Origin: Periplaneta americana
Taxonomy: Eukaryota; Arthropoda; Insecta; Blattodea; Blattidae
Assembly (NCBI RefSeq): GCF_040183065.1
Contig: NC_091120.1
Span: 183,050,396-183,114,395 of the forward strand
DNA length: 64,000 nucleotides
Reading direction: 5' to 3'
In this document: piece by piece, positions 42,777-53,907 of the stretch
Position numbering within the stretch: position 1 is the first letter of the stretch
Layout: every line of letters starts with the position of its first letter
Notes under the pieces: generated by a model
The model's database searches: none
What the model was told of the DNA's origin: nothing
The model's input: the letters and a program-made list of their open reading frames with translations, nothing else
Translations under genes and position numbers: made by a program

Positions 42777-44339
42777 TACACTCAGGGACAAAAAAAACCG
42801 GACACTTCTATATTTGCATGTATTTTGTTGCCAATTATTTCAAAATGAAACAAAACCCATTTAAACAAAATAATGTTTCATTTAGCACCTTATACGACAA
42901 CATTTGAAAAAAAAATCTCTGATGACAAAATTTACAAAAAATTACAAAGGGCGTATAACTATGGATCGTTTGGTCTAACTGTTTTTTTTTTCATTTTATG
43001 GTGCCTTAAACATTAAAAACTCTTTTTAGTAACGGGTATTACCCCCTCTGGCTTGAATAACTGCATCCATACGTCTTGGCATGCTCTCAATTTGGTTAGC
43101 AATGTCTTTTTGAGGAATAAGTTCCCATTCTTCGCCAAGTGCTCGCCTCAACTCTTGTAACGATTCTGGTCTCGGTCGTCTATTCTTAACACGCCGCCCC
43201 AGCATGTCCCACACGTGTTCAATTGGGTTCATGTCTGGACTCCTTGCTGGCCATGGAAGAACATGGATTCCCGCTTCTTGGAGATAATCTCCGACCGCAT
43301 GGGCAATATGCGGCCGTGCATTATCATGCATTAAAACAAAATTATCGCCTACAAATTGGCCAAATGGCACAACATGATCAGCCAAACATTCATTTATATA
43401 CATATCAGCTGTTAGTCTTCCATTTTCAACAAAAACCAACTCTGTACGGGTATCCGTACACACTCCTGCCCAAACCATCACTCCACCACCTCCATACGGC
43501 ACATTTCCGGAAATGCAACACTGTGAAAATCGTTCTCCCCTCCTTCTCCAAACTCTTTCACGTCCATCAGGTGAGCACAGATTGAAACGGGACTCATCGG
43601 TGAACAGAACACAGCTCCACTGTCCATTTCTCCAATCCCTGTGATCATTTGCAAAACGCAGTCGTTCAACTCGATGCATCCTGAGAAGTCTGGGAGCAGT
43701 TGCAGGTCTGCTTGATATCAGTCCACTTGCTTTCAACCTCCTTCTAACTGTTTTGGCCGAAATTGGGCGTCCATGCATGTTAACAAATTGCTGGGCTACA
43801 CTAGTAGCTGGCAGGTTGCGCTCCCTAAGAACTCTCAACATCATATACCTGTCTTCATTTGGATTTGTAGCTCTTGGACGACCCGAACCTGGTCTTCTGG
43901 TATATTCTAGGGTCTCTCTATACCGTTTTATGGCATCATGGGTTGTTCTTCTAGCCATATTCATAACATTTGCAATGTAACGTACACTGCGTCCATCATC
44001 GTAAAGGGCTACAGCTCGAGCCACATCTTCAGGTCGCATCTTGTTTTAAGACAAATGTTACAACCCCACTTAAACTCAGAAAACGTAAAAATAAAGAAAT
44101 AACGAGTGATAACGATAATGAAGCACAAAATGGTTGAGACAAAATTGATATAGCTGAGACTCCGAAAGAAAAATTGGAATATTTGGTTGTAATGGCTTAT
44201 TTATAAAACAAAAAACAATCAACTATATATACAAGTCTCCATAACAACAGATGGGTACCATAATATTGTATGAGAAGATAATGTTTTGCAAAATACCAGC
44301 AAATATTAAAGTGTCCGGTTTTTTTTGTCCCTGAGTGTA
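42777..44339 (-). mobile_element. complete Tc1-like transposon, 1559 bp
   Basis: Element 42779-44337. The left end CACTCAGGGACAAAAAAAAC and its exact inverse GTTTTTTTTGTCCCTGAGTG at the right form terminal repeats perfect for about 29 bp, with a short interrupted extension (ATATTTGC against GCAAATAT). TA flanks both sides (42777-42778, 44338-44339). One uninterrupted transposase gene lies inside on minus. This is the only apparently intact transposon in the window. Confidence 0.95.
43026..44039 (-). CDS. Tc1-like transposase, DD34E, full length
   Basis: Cut-and-paste transposase, 337 aa, the usual length for Tc1 proteins. Residues 1-115 hold two helix-turn-helix motifs (EDVARAVALYDDGRSVRYIA; the GRPRA AT-hook-like linker at about 53-57; SAKTVRRRLKASGL). 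The catalytic domain has the first Asp in LFTDESRFNL (about 146), the second in LMHDNARPH (about 238) and the Glu in DMNPIEHVWD 35 residues later, giving DD34E. GGGGVMVWAGV is the glycine-rich box. The frame runs from ATG to stop without damage between perfect terminal repeats, so the element may be active or recently so. No coding relationship with neighbours. Confidence 0.95.
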   Translation of the reverse strand: MRPEDVARAVALYDDGRSVRYIANVMNMARRTTHDAIKRYRETLEYTRRPGSGRPRATNPNEDRYMMLRVLRERNLPATSVAQQFVNMHGRPISAKTVRRRLKASGLISSRPATAPRLLRMHRVERLRFANDHRDWRNGQWSCVLFTDESRFNLCSPDGRERVWRRRGERFSQCCISGNVPYGGGGVMVWAGVCTDTRTELVFVENGRLTADMYINECLADHVVPFGQFVGDNFVLMHDNARPHIAHAVGDYLQEAGIHVLPWPARSPDMNPIEHVWDMLGRRVKNRRPRPESLQELRRALGEEWELIPQKDIANQIESMPRRMDAVIQARGGNTRY

Positions 44340-44807
44340 GTATTCCGTGAAATAATAGAATATCCCAGGAATAAGGGTATATTATGCATGGTTACCCTTA
44401 TTCCGGGTGGTATTCAATTAGTGTCCGTTATTTTCCGATCTACTCTGTATATGAAAAACTGACTGATATTAATTCATTACATTAAAATCCTACATGTACC
44501 GGTACTACAGAGCGTTCGCAATGTTTCTGTGCACTTGTATGACCCAGCCAGAGAATGTTTTCTCTCCTTCTTCAGTTGCTACAATTCCAAACTAACGGCC
44601 ACGATTCCAGAATAAAGATGAAAACAACTGATATAATTTTATCAGTTGGCAACCCTATGGTTCACAATACTGTCGCAATTGCTGCTTTTTTTAGTAGATG
44701 CGAAAATAGTCTCCCGAAAATAATATGTTTTCCTATGGAATATATTTTTAGGAAAACGATTGCCATACCGAATTAATGCAGCTGAAAGTCTGTGATAACA
44801 TTTATTT
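44340..44807. other. no gene; one short hairpin
   Basis: GGAATAAGGGTA (44371-44382 region) and TACCCTTATTCC (about 44393-44404) form a 12-bp inverted pair. Otherwise nothing recognised. Confidence 0.4.
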
Positions 44808-44921
44808 TATGTATGTATGTATGTATGTATGTATGTATGTATGTATGTATGTATGTATGTATGTATGTATGTATGTATGTATGTATGTATGCATGCATGC
44901 ATGTATTTATTTATTTATTTA
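44808..44921. repeat. (ATGT)n and (ATTT)n microsatellite
   Basis: About 20 ATGT units with a few GCAT units, followed by ATTT units, at the 3' end of the minus-strand LINE. Confidence 0.95.
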
Positions 44922-45871
44922 TTCTGATGTAGTTAAGGCCATCAGGCCTTCTCTTCCACAACACCAGGAATACAAATACAATAATATAAATAAACAGAGA
45001 AAAAAATACACTATATACAAAGTGAAGCTACACAAAAAGTAAAGAGAGAGAGAGAGAGAGAAGAAACACTATAAACAAAGTAAAGCCACACAAAAAATAT
45101 ACACAGGTTGCAGTCACACAAACTTTAAATGAGTGATTATGTATCATAATTAATTGTATCCTAACTAATTAACTAACATAAACAAGAAACTTACAATTTT
45201 AATCTAGATTAAAAAAGAAAAAGAAAAAAACACAAATCAATACTTCTAGCAATACCTAAAAACATTAACTAAGACAAAATTTTCCAATTTAATTTTGAAT
45301 TGTGATAAAGTCCGGCAGTCTCTGACGTCATTAGGTAACGAATTCCAGAGGCGAGGTATTTCTACAGTATAGGAAGATGAGTATAAAGACGTTCTATGAT
45401 GAGGGATAGAAAGAAGTGCTTGATGTCTGTTTCGAAGAGTTTTAAGAAATTGAAAGCGCGATAACAGATAATTCGGAGTAGAAGAACGCATGATTCTAAA
45501 CAGAAGAGACAGTGAATGTATTGTTCTTCGTTCCTTCAGACGCACCCATGAAAGTAACTGGAGGGAAGGTGTTATATGGTCAAATTTACGAGCATTGCAG
45601 ATGAATCGTATGCACACATCATGAACACGTTGTAGTCTCTCAGCTAAGAGTGAACTTACGTTAGCAAGGAATCGCAATAATCAAAATGGGGCATTACAAG
45701 CGTCTGAATAAGATTATTTTTTAGACTAAGTGGTAGAAATTCTTTCATATGGAACAAGGAGTGAAGTTGAAAAAATATTTTTTTGCAAATGTGTGTTACT
45801 TGAGTGTTCCAATTGCCAACATTGTCAGTGGTCAGAACTTTTAGATACAGTACATTGACCAAATTGGCCAT
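44922..45871 (-). pseudogene. LINE RT C-terminal part and 3' end, minus strand
   Basis: From 45871 down to 45656 a frame reads NWNTQVTHICKKIFFQLHSL and LIQTLVMPHFDYCDSLLT. From 45677 to 45246 the next frame reads SSLLAERLQRVHDVCIRFIC, FDHITPSLQLLSWVRLKERR, TSLYSSSYTVEIPRLWNSLP and a stop. This is the region after the RT catalytic core in a Jockey/CR1-like LINE common in insects. The two frames are linked by one frameshift. The 3' UTR ends with AAGGCCTGATGGCCTTAACT (minus strand) before the microsatellite tail. The 5' part is missing. Confidence 0.85.
45045..45061. repeat. (AG)n microsatellite
   Basis: Eight AG units within the LINE 3' UTR. Confidence 0.8.
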
Positions 45872-47214
45872 CCTATACGTAAGAAGACGTATAATAAATA
45901 GCCTAATTGTTTAATGTTAGGATTATCTAGCGGTTGTGCCATTTTGAATTGAATACAGTAGATAACTGCACCATTACTAAACAATCAACTTACATGTTTG
46001 ATATTTTGTGGGTTGTACTTGTCCAATTTCGTAACATTTCAATTACTTCCGCCTATAAGAGAAGTGAGTAAACAGCGCTGTGAGAGAAGAAGAAGATGCC
46101 AAAGGAGACGACAATTGTCCTTCTCTTTCTCGCATAATTGAAGTTTTGCACGCTATGAATGCACTTTAAGACCCTAACTGGCTACAGGCACCACTTACAC
46201 AGTTCAGCCATCCGTGTTTTCCAGGAAACTGCGACAGACAACTATATTATTCTACCTCTCGAACTTCCAGTGCATCTATATTATCTTGGCCAAATAGTTC
46301 ACGGACATTTGGCTTTTAAATTTATATATTTTGATTGTTTACATGTATGTCTACCATTATTTATACTATTAAGCAACACTTTGCGTGTGTTCACCAGAAA
46401 TGCTCTATTATTCTTTAATATTCCGGAAACTGTTACAGAAATGTTTTCTGAATACGGTGTATCCACACACACTTACAAGGTTCACTAGTGTTCAAGAAGG
46501 GGAAGTATATAAATTCCTATATTTCACTCCGCATTTTTCAGTCTGTTCGTTGAAGTGCTTCAAGATCAGAATTACATGGAACAAGTGTCATCAATGTGTT
46601 ACCATCCACACCTTATCGCTGAATTCTAGTCTTTAAGTGATGTTCTTAAGTGATACCCCTTTACCCAACTCAGTGAGTGCTAACCGTTCATTAAATTATG
46701 GAATTGATATATTAGACGCATGTCACAAACATTACGACTGAAGAATTTTATTATTAGTGAGATATAATATACAGTAAAAATGGGGATTATTTCACGAAAC
46801 AGTATGGTGAGTGGTGCAAATATAGTCACAATAACAATAGCAACAACAAAATGGTACTATGGAAATAATAATATTAATGTAACAGGTAACAGTACTACAG
46901 TATATTATAGTATAATAATGACAGAGATATGATTGTACTCGAACAATGGATATACCAATATAATATTAGCAATAATATAGACTACCGTATAAGTTGCGGG
47001 TCCCTGTGAGCGAAGAAGACAATAATATGGTTTTTAACAATTTTTAACAATATACCGCAGACATTCAGAGACTGGCTTACCTCTTGAAGAAGTTTTGTAT
47101 GAATAATCCAGCGTATATGGTACAGGAATTTTCATATTGTTGATTTTATTGCATTGTTCCATATTTATTCAATGTTATTTATGTTTTAATGACGATTATC
47201 GTAAAAACTGTTTG
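45872..47214. other. no gene recognised (1.3 kb)
   Basis: A 109-codon frame at 46159-46488 has no recognised domain. I see no splice-site and coding combination that supports it. Confidence 0.4.
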
Positions 47215-48237
47215 CAATGAATGAATGAATGAATGAATGAATGAATAACTAAATAAATAAGAAAATGAAAAATAAGTAATTATAAATAAATATAAATGTA
47301 TGAACAAATACATGTAAATAATTGAATAAATACATATATATATAATAAATAAATAAGTGAATAAATAAATAAACAAATATACAAGCATACCAATAAACAA
47401 GAAGAATAAATAAGTAAATAAATAACTGAATGAACGAAGAAATAAATAAATAAGTAAATAAATGAATAAATAAAGTAAATGAGTAAGTAAATAAATAAAT
47501 AAATAAATATACAAGCACACCAATAAACAAGAAAAATAAGTAAATAAATAAATAACTGAATGAATGCAGAAATAAATAAATAAATAAATAAATAAATATA
47601 CAAGCATACCAATAAACAAGAAAAATAAATAAGTAAATAAATAACTGAATGAATGAAGAAATAAATAAATAAGTAATTAAATAAAAAACTAAATAAGTAA
47701 ATAAATAAATAAATAAATAAATATACAAGCATACAAATAAGCAAGAAAAATAAATAAATAAATAAATAAATAAGTAAATAAGTAAGTAAATAAATAAATA
47801 AATATACAAGCATACCAATAAACAAGAAAAATAAACAAGTTAATAAATAACTGAAGGAATGAAGAAATAAATAAGTAAATAAATAAATAAATAAATAAAG
47901 TAAATAAGTAAGTGAATAAATAAATATACAAGCATACGAATAAACAAGAAAAATAAATAAGTAAATAAATAACTGAATGAATGAAGAAATAAATAAATAA
48001 GTAAATAAATAAAAAATAAATAAATAAATAAATAAATAAATAAATATACAAGCATACCAATAAACAAGATAAATAAATAAGTTAATAAATAACTGAATGA
48101 ATGAAGAAATAAATAAGTAAATAAATAAATAAACTAAATAAGTAAGTAAATAAATAAGTAAATAAATAACTGAATGAATAAATAAATAAAAAAATATAAA
48201 AGAATGAATGAACAAATAAATAAATAAACAAACAAGT
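47215..48237. repeat. AAAT-rich higher-order minisatellite
   Basis: Degenerate AAAT/AAGT/GAAT units are organised into a longer unit of roughly 80-130 bp by the recurring marker ATACAAGCATACCAATAAAC, seen about seven times from 47382 to 48048. Three overlapping minus-strand frames of up to 323 codons (runs of YLFIYLFI) are translations of the repeat, not genes. Confidence 0.9.
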
Positions 48238-49254
48238 AAACAAGCATACAAGCTGAGGCGTATGCAAGAGGGAGGGTTACCAGGTTTGAATCCCCCCTTG
48301 AACTTAAAAAAAAATTCAGTTTTAGATTTGAGTATCTTTTTTATCCATATTCATTTTCCCTTCTCTAATTTCTTACTGTCGGAGTATTAAAATCTATATT
48401 GAAGTAAGGCGTAGTCCTAATAACTCTCCTTCAATATAATTCCTTTTCTTGGTGCTGCGGCACGTTCAAATTATAACAATGCTATCTTTATTATGGAGAG
48501 ACCTACCGCCTAGTACCGACTTTGTAATATAATGAAGTCGACACAATATGAAATTGAACTTGTTTCTTAAAAATTGGATGGCTGTGAAAAAGTTACGTTT
48601 CAAAGATTTTGCAAGGGTATTCATGAATATGTTCTGTTAGAACATAAAATAATATTAATAAATATACCGTAACATAATAATATAGCAATAAACAAGAAAC
48701 ATAAATAAATAAGTAAGTAAATAAATAAATAAATAAATAAATAAATGAATAAATAAATAAATAAACAAACAAGTAAACAAGCATACAAGCTGAGGCGTAT
48801 GCAAGAGGGAGGGTTACCAGGTTTGAATGCCCCCTTGAACTTAAAAAAAAATTCAGTTTTAGATTTGAGTATCTTTTTTATCCATATTCATTTTCCCTTC
48901 TCTAATTTCTTACTGTCGGAGTATTAAAATCTATATTGAAGTAAGGCGTAGTCCTAATAACTCTCCTTCAATATAATTCCTTTTCTTGGTGCTGCGGCAC
49001 GTTCGAATTATAACAATGCTATCTTTATTATGGAGAGACCTACCGCCTAGTACCGACTTTGTAATATAATGAAGTCGACACAATATGAAATTGAACTTGT
49101 TTCTTAAAAATTGGATGGCTGTGAAAAAGTTACGTTTCAAAGATTTTGCAAGGGTATTCATGAATATGTTCTGTTAGAACATAAAATAATATTAATAAAT
49201 ATACCGTAACATAATAATATAGCAATAAACAAGAAACATAAATAAATAAGTAAG

Positions 49255-49305
<51 letters not shown>

Positions 49306-49313
49306 ACAAGTAC
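48238..49313 (+). repeat. recent 538-bp tandem duplication
   Basis: 48238-48775 and 48776-49313 are nearly identical, both starting CAAGCATACAAGCTGAGGCG (second copy from 48780) and ending in an AAAT array. Only a handful of differences are seen (e.g. TTTGAATCCC against TTTGAATGCC, and array length). No gene inside. Confidence 0.9.
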
Positions 49314-49473
49314 GTCATGACTATTTTGGAAATAACTAGATATGTTTTTGGAATAGAAATACAAAACAATTGCTCGTCTGATTTTTAATACGGGGGCAAT
49401 TGCTGTATAGGCTCGATGATGTGTGCTGTTACACAGTAGTTCCCCCTTCTTTAAGATTATTATTAATTACATG

Positions 49474-50495
49474 GACTATTACACTCTTACTACGTCATAC
49501 TACTTTTGACCAATAAAACGGTACGAAAGGACGTATTTCAACCAATCATGGCTGCTTATCGCACAATTTTATCGCGTCCCTAGCATTTGTTTAATTTTAT
49601 CGCGTCCCTAGCATTTGTTTCTTTGTTTGCCAACATTCGAAACTAAGCTGGTCTGGACGTCAAAAAAAAATATATATATATATAAAATTACAAATCACTC
49701 CAGTCGATGCACAGCAGTTTCAAATATGACTCGCATTGGCATTCAAGAACAAGAATTAATAAAAAATCACTGATCATACCTATGCATCTTCTGAAATCCG
49801 ATTTACAAATAAATGAAGAGCACCATTCGGAAATCCTGAATAAGTTGAATACACCATATAGGCCTAAATCAACGAGTTTCACTTCTATTACGCACACGTC
49901 CAATATAACATCAATTGAACCACCAATCACATTCAAATTTGAGAATTGTACATTCAATAATTATTCCTTTTAAAATTATTCACTCGGAAATCCTGAATAA
50001 GTTGAATACACCATGTAGGCCTAAATCAACGAGTTCACTTCTATTACGCACACGTCCAATATAACATCAATTGAACCACCAACCACATTCAAATTTGAAA
50101 ATTGTACATTCAATAATTATTCCTTTTAAAATCATTCATGTTTATTTTTTATGTCATCGTCGTTAATTAAAACTTTTCTAACACTTGTGTACAGTATATT
50201 AGTTAGGTTATGTTATAGCTTCTGCTATATGATATGGATAGTCACGTATCAGAGATTGTTTAATATTAAGATTTATTGAAAATCATCTGTCAAGTGACGT
50301 TGATTACTGGGATTCGGATAATTGAAGTGGAATGTTGCATTTTAATAAAAATGAAACTGAATCAACAATGCCTTCTTGACTAGTAACAGTCCACAGAGTT
50401 CAATGATGATTCCATAGTTGGCACAACTGATACCGGTAACAAGAAAACATAATCATAAAACACTACTGCCATCTAGCGTAATGTTGAGATGGTAC

Positions 50496-50552
<57 letters not shown>

Positions 50553-50784
50553 TTGTCAGAAACCAGTGTACAAGGCCTGGATATGACATCGTCAGGTTCG
50601 ATAGTTGATACATTTGAAGACAGTTGTATTTTCATAAGCCAATTAATATTTTATTGCATTGGAGTACTTTGTTACTTCTAATCTTTACATACTTTCTTCT
50701 AATCGTGTAATAGTCAATTAAATCTCACTCGAGTTTTGATTTTCTCTAGATAAATCAAAACCTCTAGTGAGATTACTGTTGATA
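49474..50784 (+). mobile_element. variable-module repeat, copy A
   Basis: Begins GACTATTACACTCTTACTAC and ends with GTGTAATAGTCAATTAAATC plus a hairpin (TCACTCGAGTTTTGATTT / AAATCAAAACCTCTAGTGA). The internal modules are two ~30-bp TTTTATCGCGTCCCTAGCAT units (about 49567-49620) and two ~157-bp units (about 49824-50135, starting at TCGGAAATCCTGAATAAG). An (AAT)n run is at 50492-50546. Copies B (55751-57364) and C (58888-59938, minus) have different module numbers. Subterminal inverted motifs, tandem modules and a 3' hairpin recall Helitron-related non-autonomous elements; unproven. Confidence 0.8.
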
Positions 50785-50834
50785 ATATAGGGTATCTGGT
50801 CTCACTTTTACTGCGCATATGCAAACTCATTTAG

Positions 50835-51124
50835 AACTCCTGATCAGGCACCGGCGTGGCTCAGTCGGTTAAGGCGCTTGCCTGCCGGTCTGAAGTTGCG
50901 CTCGGGCGCGAGTTCGATCCCCGCTTGGGCCGAATACCTGGTTGGGTTTTTCAGAGGTTTCCCAACCGTAAGGTGAATGCCAGGTAATCTATGGCGAATC
51001 CTCGACCTCATCTCGCCAAATACCACATCAATCCCATCGACGCTAAATAATCTAGTAGTTGATACAGCTTCGTTTAAATAACCAACTAAAAAAATAAAAA
51101 TAAAAATAAAAAAAACTCCTGATC
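50835..51124 (+). mobile_element. tRNA-derived SINE (family 2)
   Basis: SINE 50846-51113 with a perfect 11-bp duplication AACTCCTGATC (50835-50845 and 51114-51124). The head has GTGGCTCAGTCGGTTAAGGC (A-box) and GCGAGTTCGATCCCCGCTTG (B-box). The 3' end has AAAAATAAAAATAAAA. The acceptor of GMC gene 2 follows 127 bp later, so the SINE probably sits in its intron. Confidence 0.9.
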
Positions 51125-51226
51125 GTCGGTAACATTGGAACTGCTCTGACTTTCCAATTGGAGCTCGTATATTAATTAACATTGCCAGCTATGAGATAGT
51201 AGCAGTGGCTACTATGAGAATTAACA

Positions 51227-51251
51227 TTATTATTGTTGTTTTTCGTTGCAG
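51227..51251 (+). promoter_or_regulatory. predicted 3' splice site of GMC gene 2
   Basis: A T-rich tract TATTATTGTTGTTTTTCGTTGCAG directly precedes the coding exon. It explains the absence of an ATG and fixes the exon start. Confidence 0.75.
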
Positions 51252-53042
51252 CCAGGAAATTCAAAGATTGCCTCCAGATGGCTGGTGTTGCTGCTTCTGC
51301 TTTACCAACACACTGCTGCTGATACGTTCATGACATCGCCTGACTATGACTTCATCGTCGTGGGGGCGGGCACAGCGGGGTGTCTCGTGGCGGCGCGGCT
51401 CTCCGAGATACCTCAGTGGTCTGTCCTTCTCATAGAGGCTGGGGACGAAGAGAACTTCCTGCACAGCATCCCGCTGATAGCACCCATGTTCATCCTGTCT
51501 GCGTCCAACTGGGGTTACAAAGCTGAGAAGAACGACACTTTTGGACTTGGCCTGAGAGAAGGTCGACTGATATGGCCGAGGGGGAAAGTGATGGGGGGTA
51601 GCAGTGTCATAAATTCCATGATCTACACGAGGGGAAATCGCAAGGACTTCGATAACTGGGAAAGACTCGGCAACAAAGGTTGGGGATACGATCAAATTCT
51701 TCCGTATTACTTGAAACACGAAAACATGACAATTGAGAATCTGATGAAAGACACGAAATATCACTCTACCAAAGGAGAGCTTGACATATCGTACCCTCCT
51801 CATCGTACTTCAATCAGCGAAGCGTTTATAGCAGCCGGTATGGAGAAGGGATATAAAACTGTAGACTATAACGCTAAAAGCCAAACAGGATTCTCTTTCT
51901 GTCAAACAACTATTAGAGACGGAGGTCGATGGAGCTCAAACAGAGCTTTCCTAGAACCTGCTCGAAACAGGAAGAATTTGACAGTGATGAAGAAAACGTT
52001 GGTCACTAAAATTATAATAGATCCATACAGTCGAAGAGCTTATGGCGTGGAGTACAGATCGTACGGCACAGTGATGAGGGCGTATGCGGGAGGAGAGGTG
52101 ATTGTGTCGGCAGGATCCACGAATACTCCACAGCTTCTTATGTTGTCTGGCATCGGGCCCAAAGATCACCTAAAGGAACACAGAATTCCAGTTATACAAG
52201 ACTCCAAAGTCGGATATAATCTTCAGGACCATGTTTCGTTGATAAATCTATTTTTTACTGTGAACAAATCTGTCGACATACATCTGAACAGACCTGTCAA
52301 CGTCATTAACAATTTAGCCCAATTTGCAAGAGAAAGATATGGAGAATTCACTGTGCCAAGTGGATTTGAAGCACTTTCGTTTGTCGATGTGGACGATAAC
52401 GACGGATTTCCAGAAATAGAAATGTTCTTCGGAGGGCTATTACTCCCCACAATTCCCTTTTACTTAAGTAGACTCGGTGTTTTATCAGATGAATTCAACA
52501 AGTTTTTCTCTCCCTTGACTTCCATGAATGGTTTTACAGTGCTCCCAATCCTTCTACGACCTCACAGCCTTGGAAGGGTCAAACTCAGAGACAATAATCC
52601 ATTAAATCCCCCTTTAGTTTATCCAAATTACTTGTCAGATCATAAAGATGTAGAGACGCTTATAAAGGGAATCAGAATGACTGTGGATCTGACCAAGACG
52701 AAGGCGATGCAGGAATTGGGAGCAGATCTGTTTCGAAAACCCTTGCCTACGTGCAAACAGCACAAGTTCGAATCCGATGAGTATTGGGAATGTGCGATAA
52801 GGTACATGACCCTGAGCATACAGCATTCCGTAGGGACTTGTAAGATGGGTCCTGATTCGGATCCGGACGCCGTCGTGGATTCGAGGTTGCGAGTGCGCGG
52901 AATAAGGAACCTTCGAGTAGTGGATGCGTCTATCATGCCGTTTATTACGTCAGGGCATACAATGGCGCCTGTTTATTTGATTGCGGAGAAAGCGGCGGAT
53001 ATGATCAAAGCTGATTGGACTGCTTATTATTATGGTAAATAA
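51252..53042 (+). CDS. secreted GMC oxidoreductase, glucose dehydrogenase-like (gene 2, large 3' exon)
   Basis: Predicted FAD-dependent GMC oxidoreductase, about 596 codons. The frame is open upstream only to a non-standard TTG inside the 3' splice site TTGTTTTTCGTTGCAG, so the exon begins CCAGGAAAT at 51252 in phase 0 and the start codon must be in an upstream exon. The first residues ([18 protein letters not shown]) are a signal-peptide core, so splicing within the leader is likely. The Rossmann motif is VGAGTAGC, the first signature [19 protein letters not shown], the second [18 protein letters not shown]. The likely catalytic pair is the His of HSVGTCKMG (codon at 52824) and of SGHTMAPVY (codon at 52956). 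Paralogue of gene 1 on the same strand. The next internal ATG (about 51330) would lose the signal peptide. Confidence 0.93.
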   Translation, partial: PGNSKIASRWLVLLLLLYQHTAADTFMTSPDYDFIVVGAGTAGCLVAARLSEIPQWSVLLIEAGDEENFLHSIPLIAPMFILSASNWGYKAEKNDTFGLGLREGRLIWPRGKVMGGSSVINSMIYTRGNRKDFDNWERLGNKGWGYDQILPYYLKHENMTIENLMKDTKYHSTKGELDISYPPHRTSISEAFIAAGMEKGYKTVDYNAKSQTGFSFCQTTIRDGGRWSSNRAFLEPARNRKNLTVMKKTLVTKIIIDPYSRRAYGVEYRSYGTVMRAYAGGEVIVSAGSTNTPQLLMLSGIGPKDHLKEHRIPVIQDSKVGYNLQDHVSLINLFFTVNKSVDIHLNRPVNVINNLAQFARERYGEFTVPSGFEALSFVDVDDNDGFPEIEMFFGGLLLPTIPFYLSRLGVLSDEFNKFFSPLTSMNGFTVLPILLRPHSLGRVKLRDNNPLNPPLVYPNYLSDHKDVETLIKGIRMTVDLTKTKAMQELGADLFRKPLPTCKQHKFESDEYWECAIRYMTLSIQHSVGTCKMGPDSDPDAVVDSRLRVRGIRNLRVVDASIMPFITSGHTMAPVYLIAEKAADMIKADWTAYYYGK

Positions 53043-53107
53043 AACTCCAATTCTTTTGTACTATGTATGTCTTGTCAAAAAATAGATTGTGTAATATTGA
53101 AAAAGAG

Positions 53108-53113
53108 ATTAAA
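53108..53113 (+). terminator. possible ATTAAA polyadenylation signal of GMC gene 2
   Basis: ATTAAA 66 bases after the stop, in GAGATTAAATTATATG. No AATAAA is closer. Confidence 0.35.
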
Positions 53114-53162
53114 TTATATGTATGCTTTTCTAAAATGAGTGGGTGGATGGATGGATGGATGA

Positions 53163-53335
<173 letters not shown>

Positions 53336-53454
53336 TAGGATACTTTATTCTTGCTTAATTGAGTTTACGCTTAAAATCATTACTGGGTAATTCCCTTATA
53401 TAAATTTGTAAACTATTAAAATGTTTAATTGATACCGTTTCAAAACTATTTTGA

Positions 53455-53850
53455 GCAGTATTTGAGGAGAAAAATTCGCTCCGGAACCGGGGATCGAACC
53501 CGGATCCGTGGTTCTACGTACCAAGCGCTCTGACCACTGAGCTACCCCGAATTCAATCCACAGCGCCTCCTACAGTGTTATTTTCCTTTTGTGGCCTGAC
53601 TCCAAGTTGGGCATACTGTATTAGTAGTATTAGTATTAGTATTTATTTATTTAACCTGGTGGAGATAAGGCCATCAGGCCTTCTCTGCCTCTCTACCAGG
53701 GGATTACAACTATTACATGAACAATAAAATTACAATTAATATTAAATTTACAATTACAATTACAATAAAAATTACTGTATACGTTGACGTTTATATTTCA
53801 AGTCAACTGCCATTATACATGGAGCGCACTCAGCCGAGTGACTAATGGCC
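53455..53850 (-). mobile_element. tRNA-like element (type C), minus strand, interrupted by a LINE tail
   Basis: The minus-strand tRNA-like body (about 53482-53552) has GTAGCTCAGTGGTCAGAGCG and GGGTTCGATCCCCGGTTCCG. GCGAATTTTTCTCC follows it and GGAGTCAGGCCACAAAAGG precedes it. The element is split at 53622-53772 by a LINE 3' end; the flanking TACTGTAT on both sides (53614-53621, 53773-53780) is the duplication. The rest continues as ACGTTGACGTTTATATTTCA. Confidence 0.8.
53614..53780 (-). mobile_element. LINE 3' end inserted in the tRNA-like element
   Basis: 151 bp with the AAGGCCATCAGGCCTTCTCT motif of the LINE family at 44922-45871, an ATTT/ATTAG tail on its left and an 8-bp TACTGTAT duplication. 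A heavily 5'-truncated insertion. Confidence 0.75.
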
Positions 53851-53907
53851 GGGATTCCGCAGTAAAGTGCACAGCAATCTGTACAGAACCATGCACTGCT
53901 AGCTAGA

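Noticed and set aside
43223-43585. Plus-strand 120-codon frame inside the Tc1 element
   Set aside because: It is antisense to the intact transposase and unrelated to any domain.
44776-45042. Frame with repeated MYVC
   Set aside because: It is a translation of the (ATGT)n microsatellite.
46159-46488. 109-codon frame
   Set aside because: No recognisable domain and no supporting signals.
47179-48267. Long minus-strand open frames, up to 323 codons, rich in Leu/Phe/Ile/Tyr
   Set aside because: They are translations of AAAT-type tandem repeats, are open in several frames, and have no domain or non-repetitive composition.
49419-49973. Frames in the variable-module repeat (e.g. HSEILNKLNTP...)
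   Set aside because: The same peptide recurs with each ~157-bp tandem unit and is open by periodicity, not selection.
51246-51248. TTG as start codon of GMC gene 2
   Set aside because: It lies inside a strong 3' splice site, and nuclear insect genes rarely initiate at TTG.
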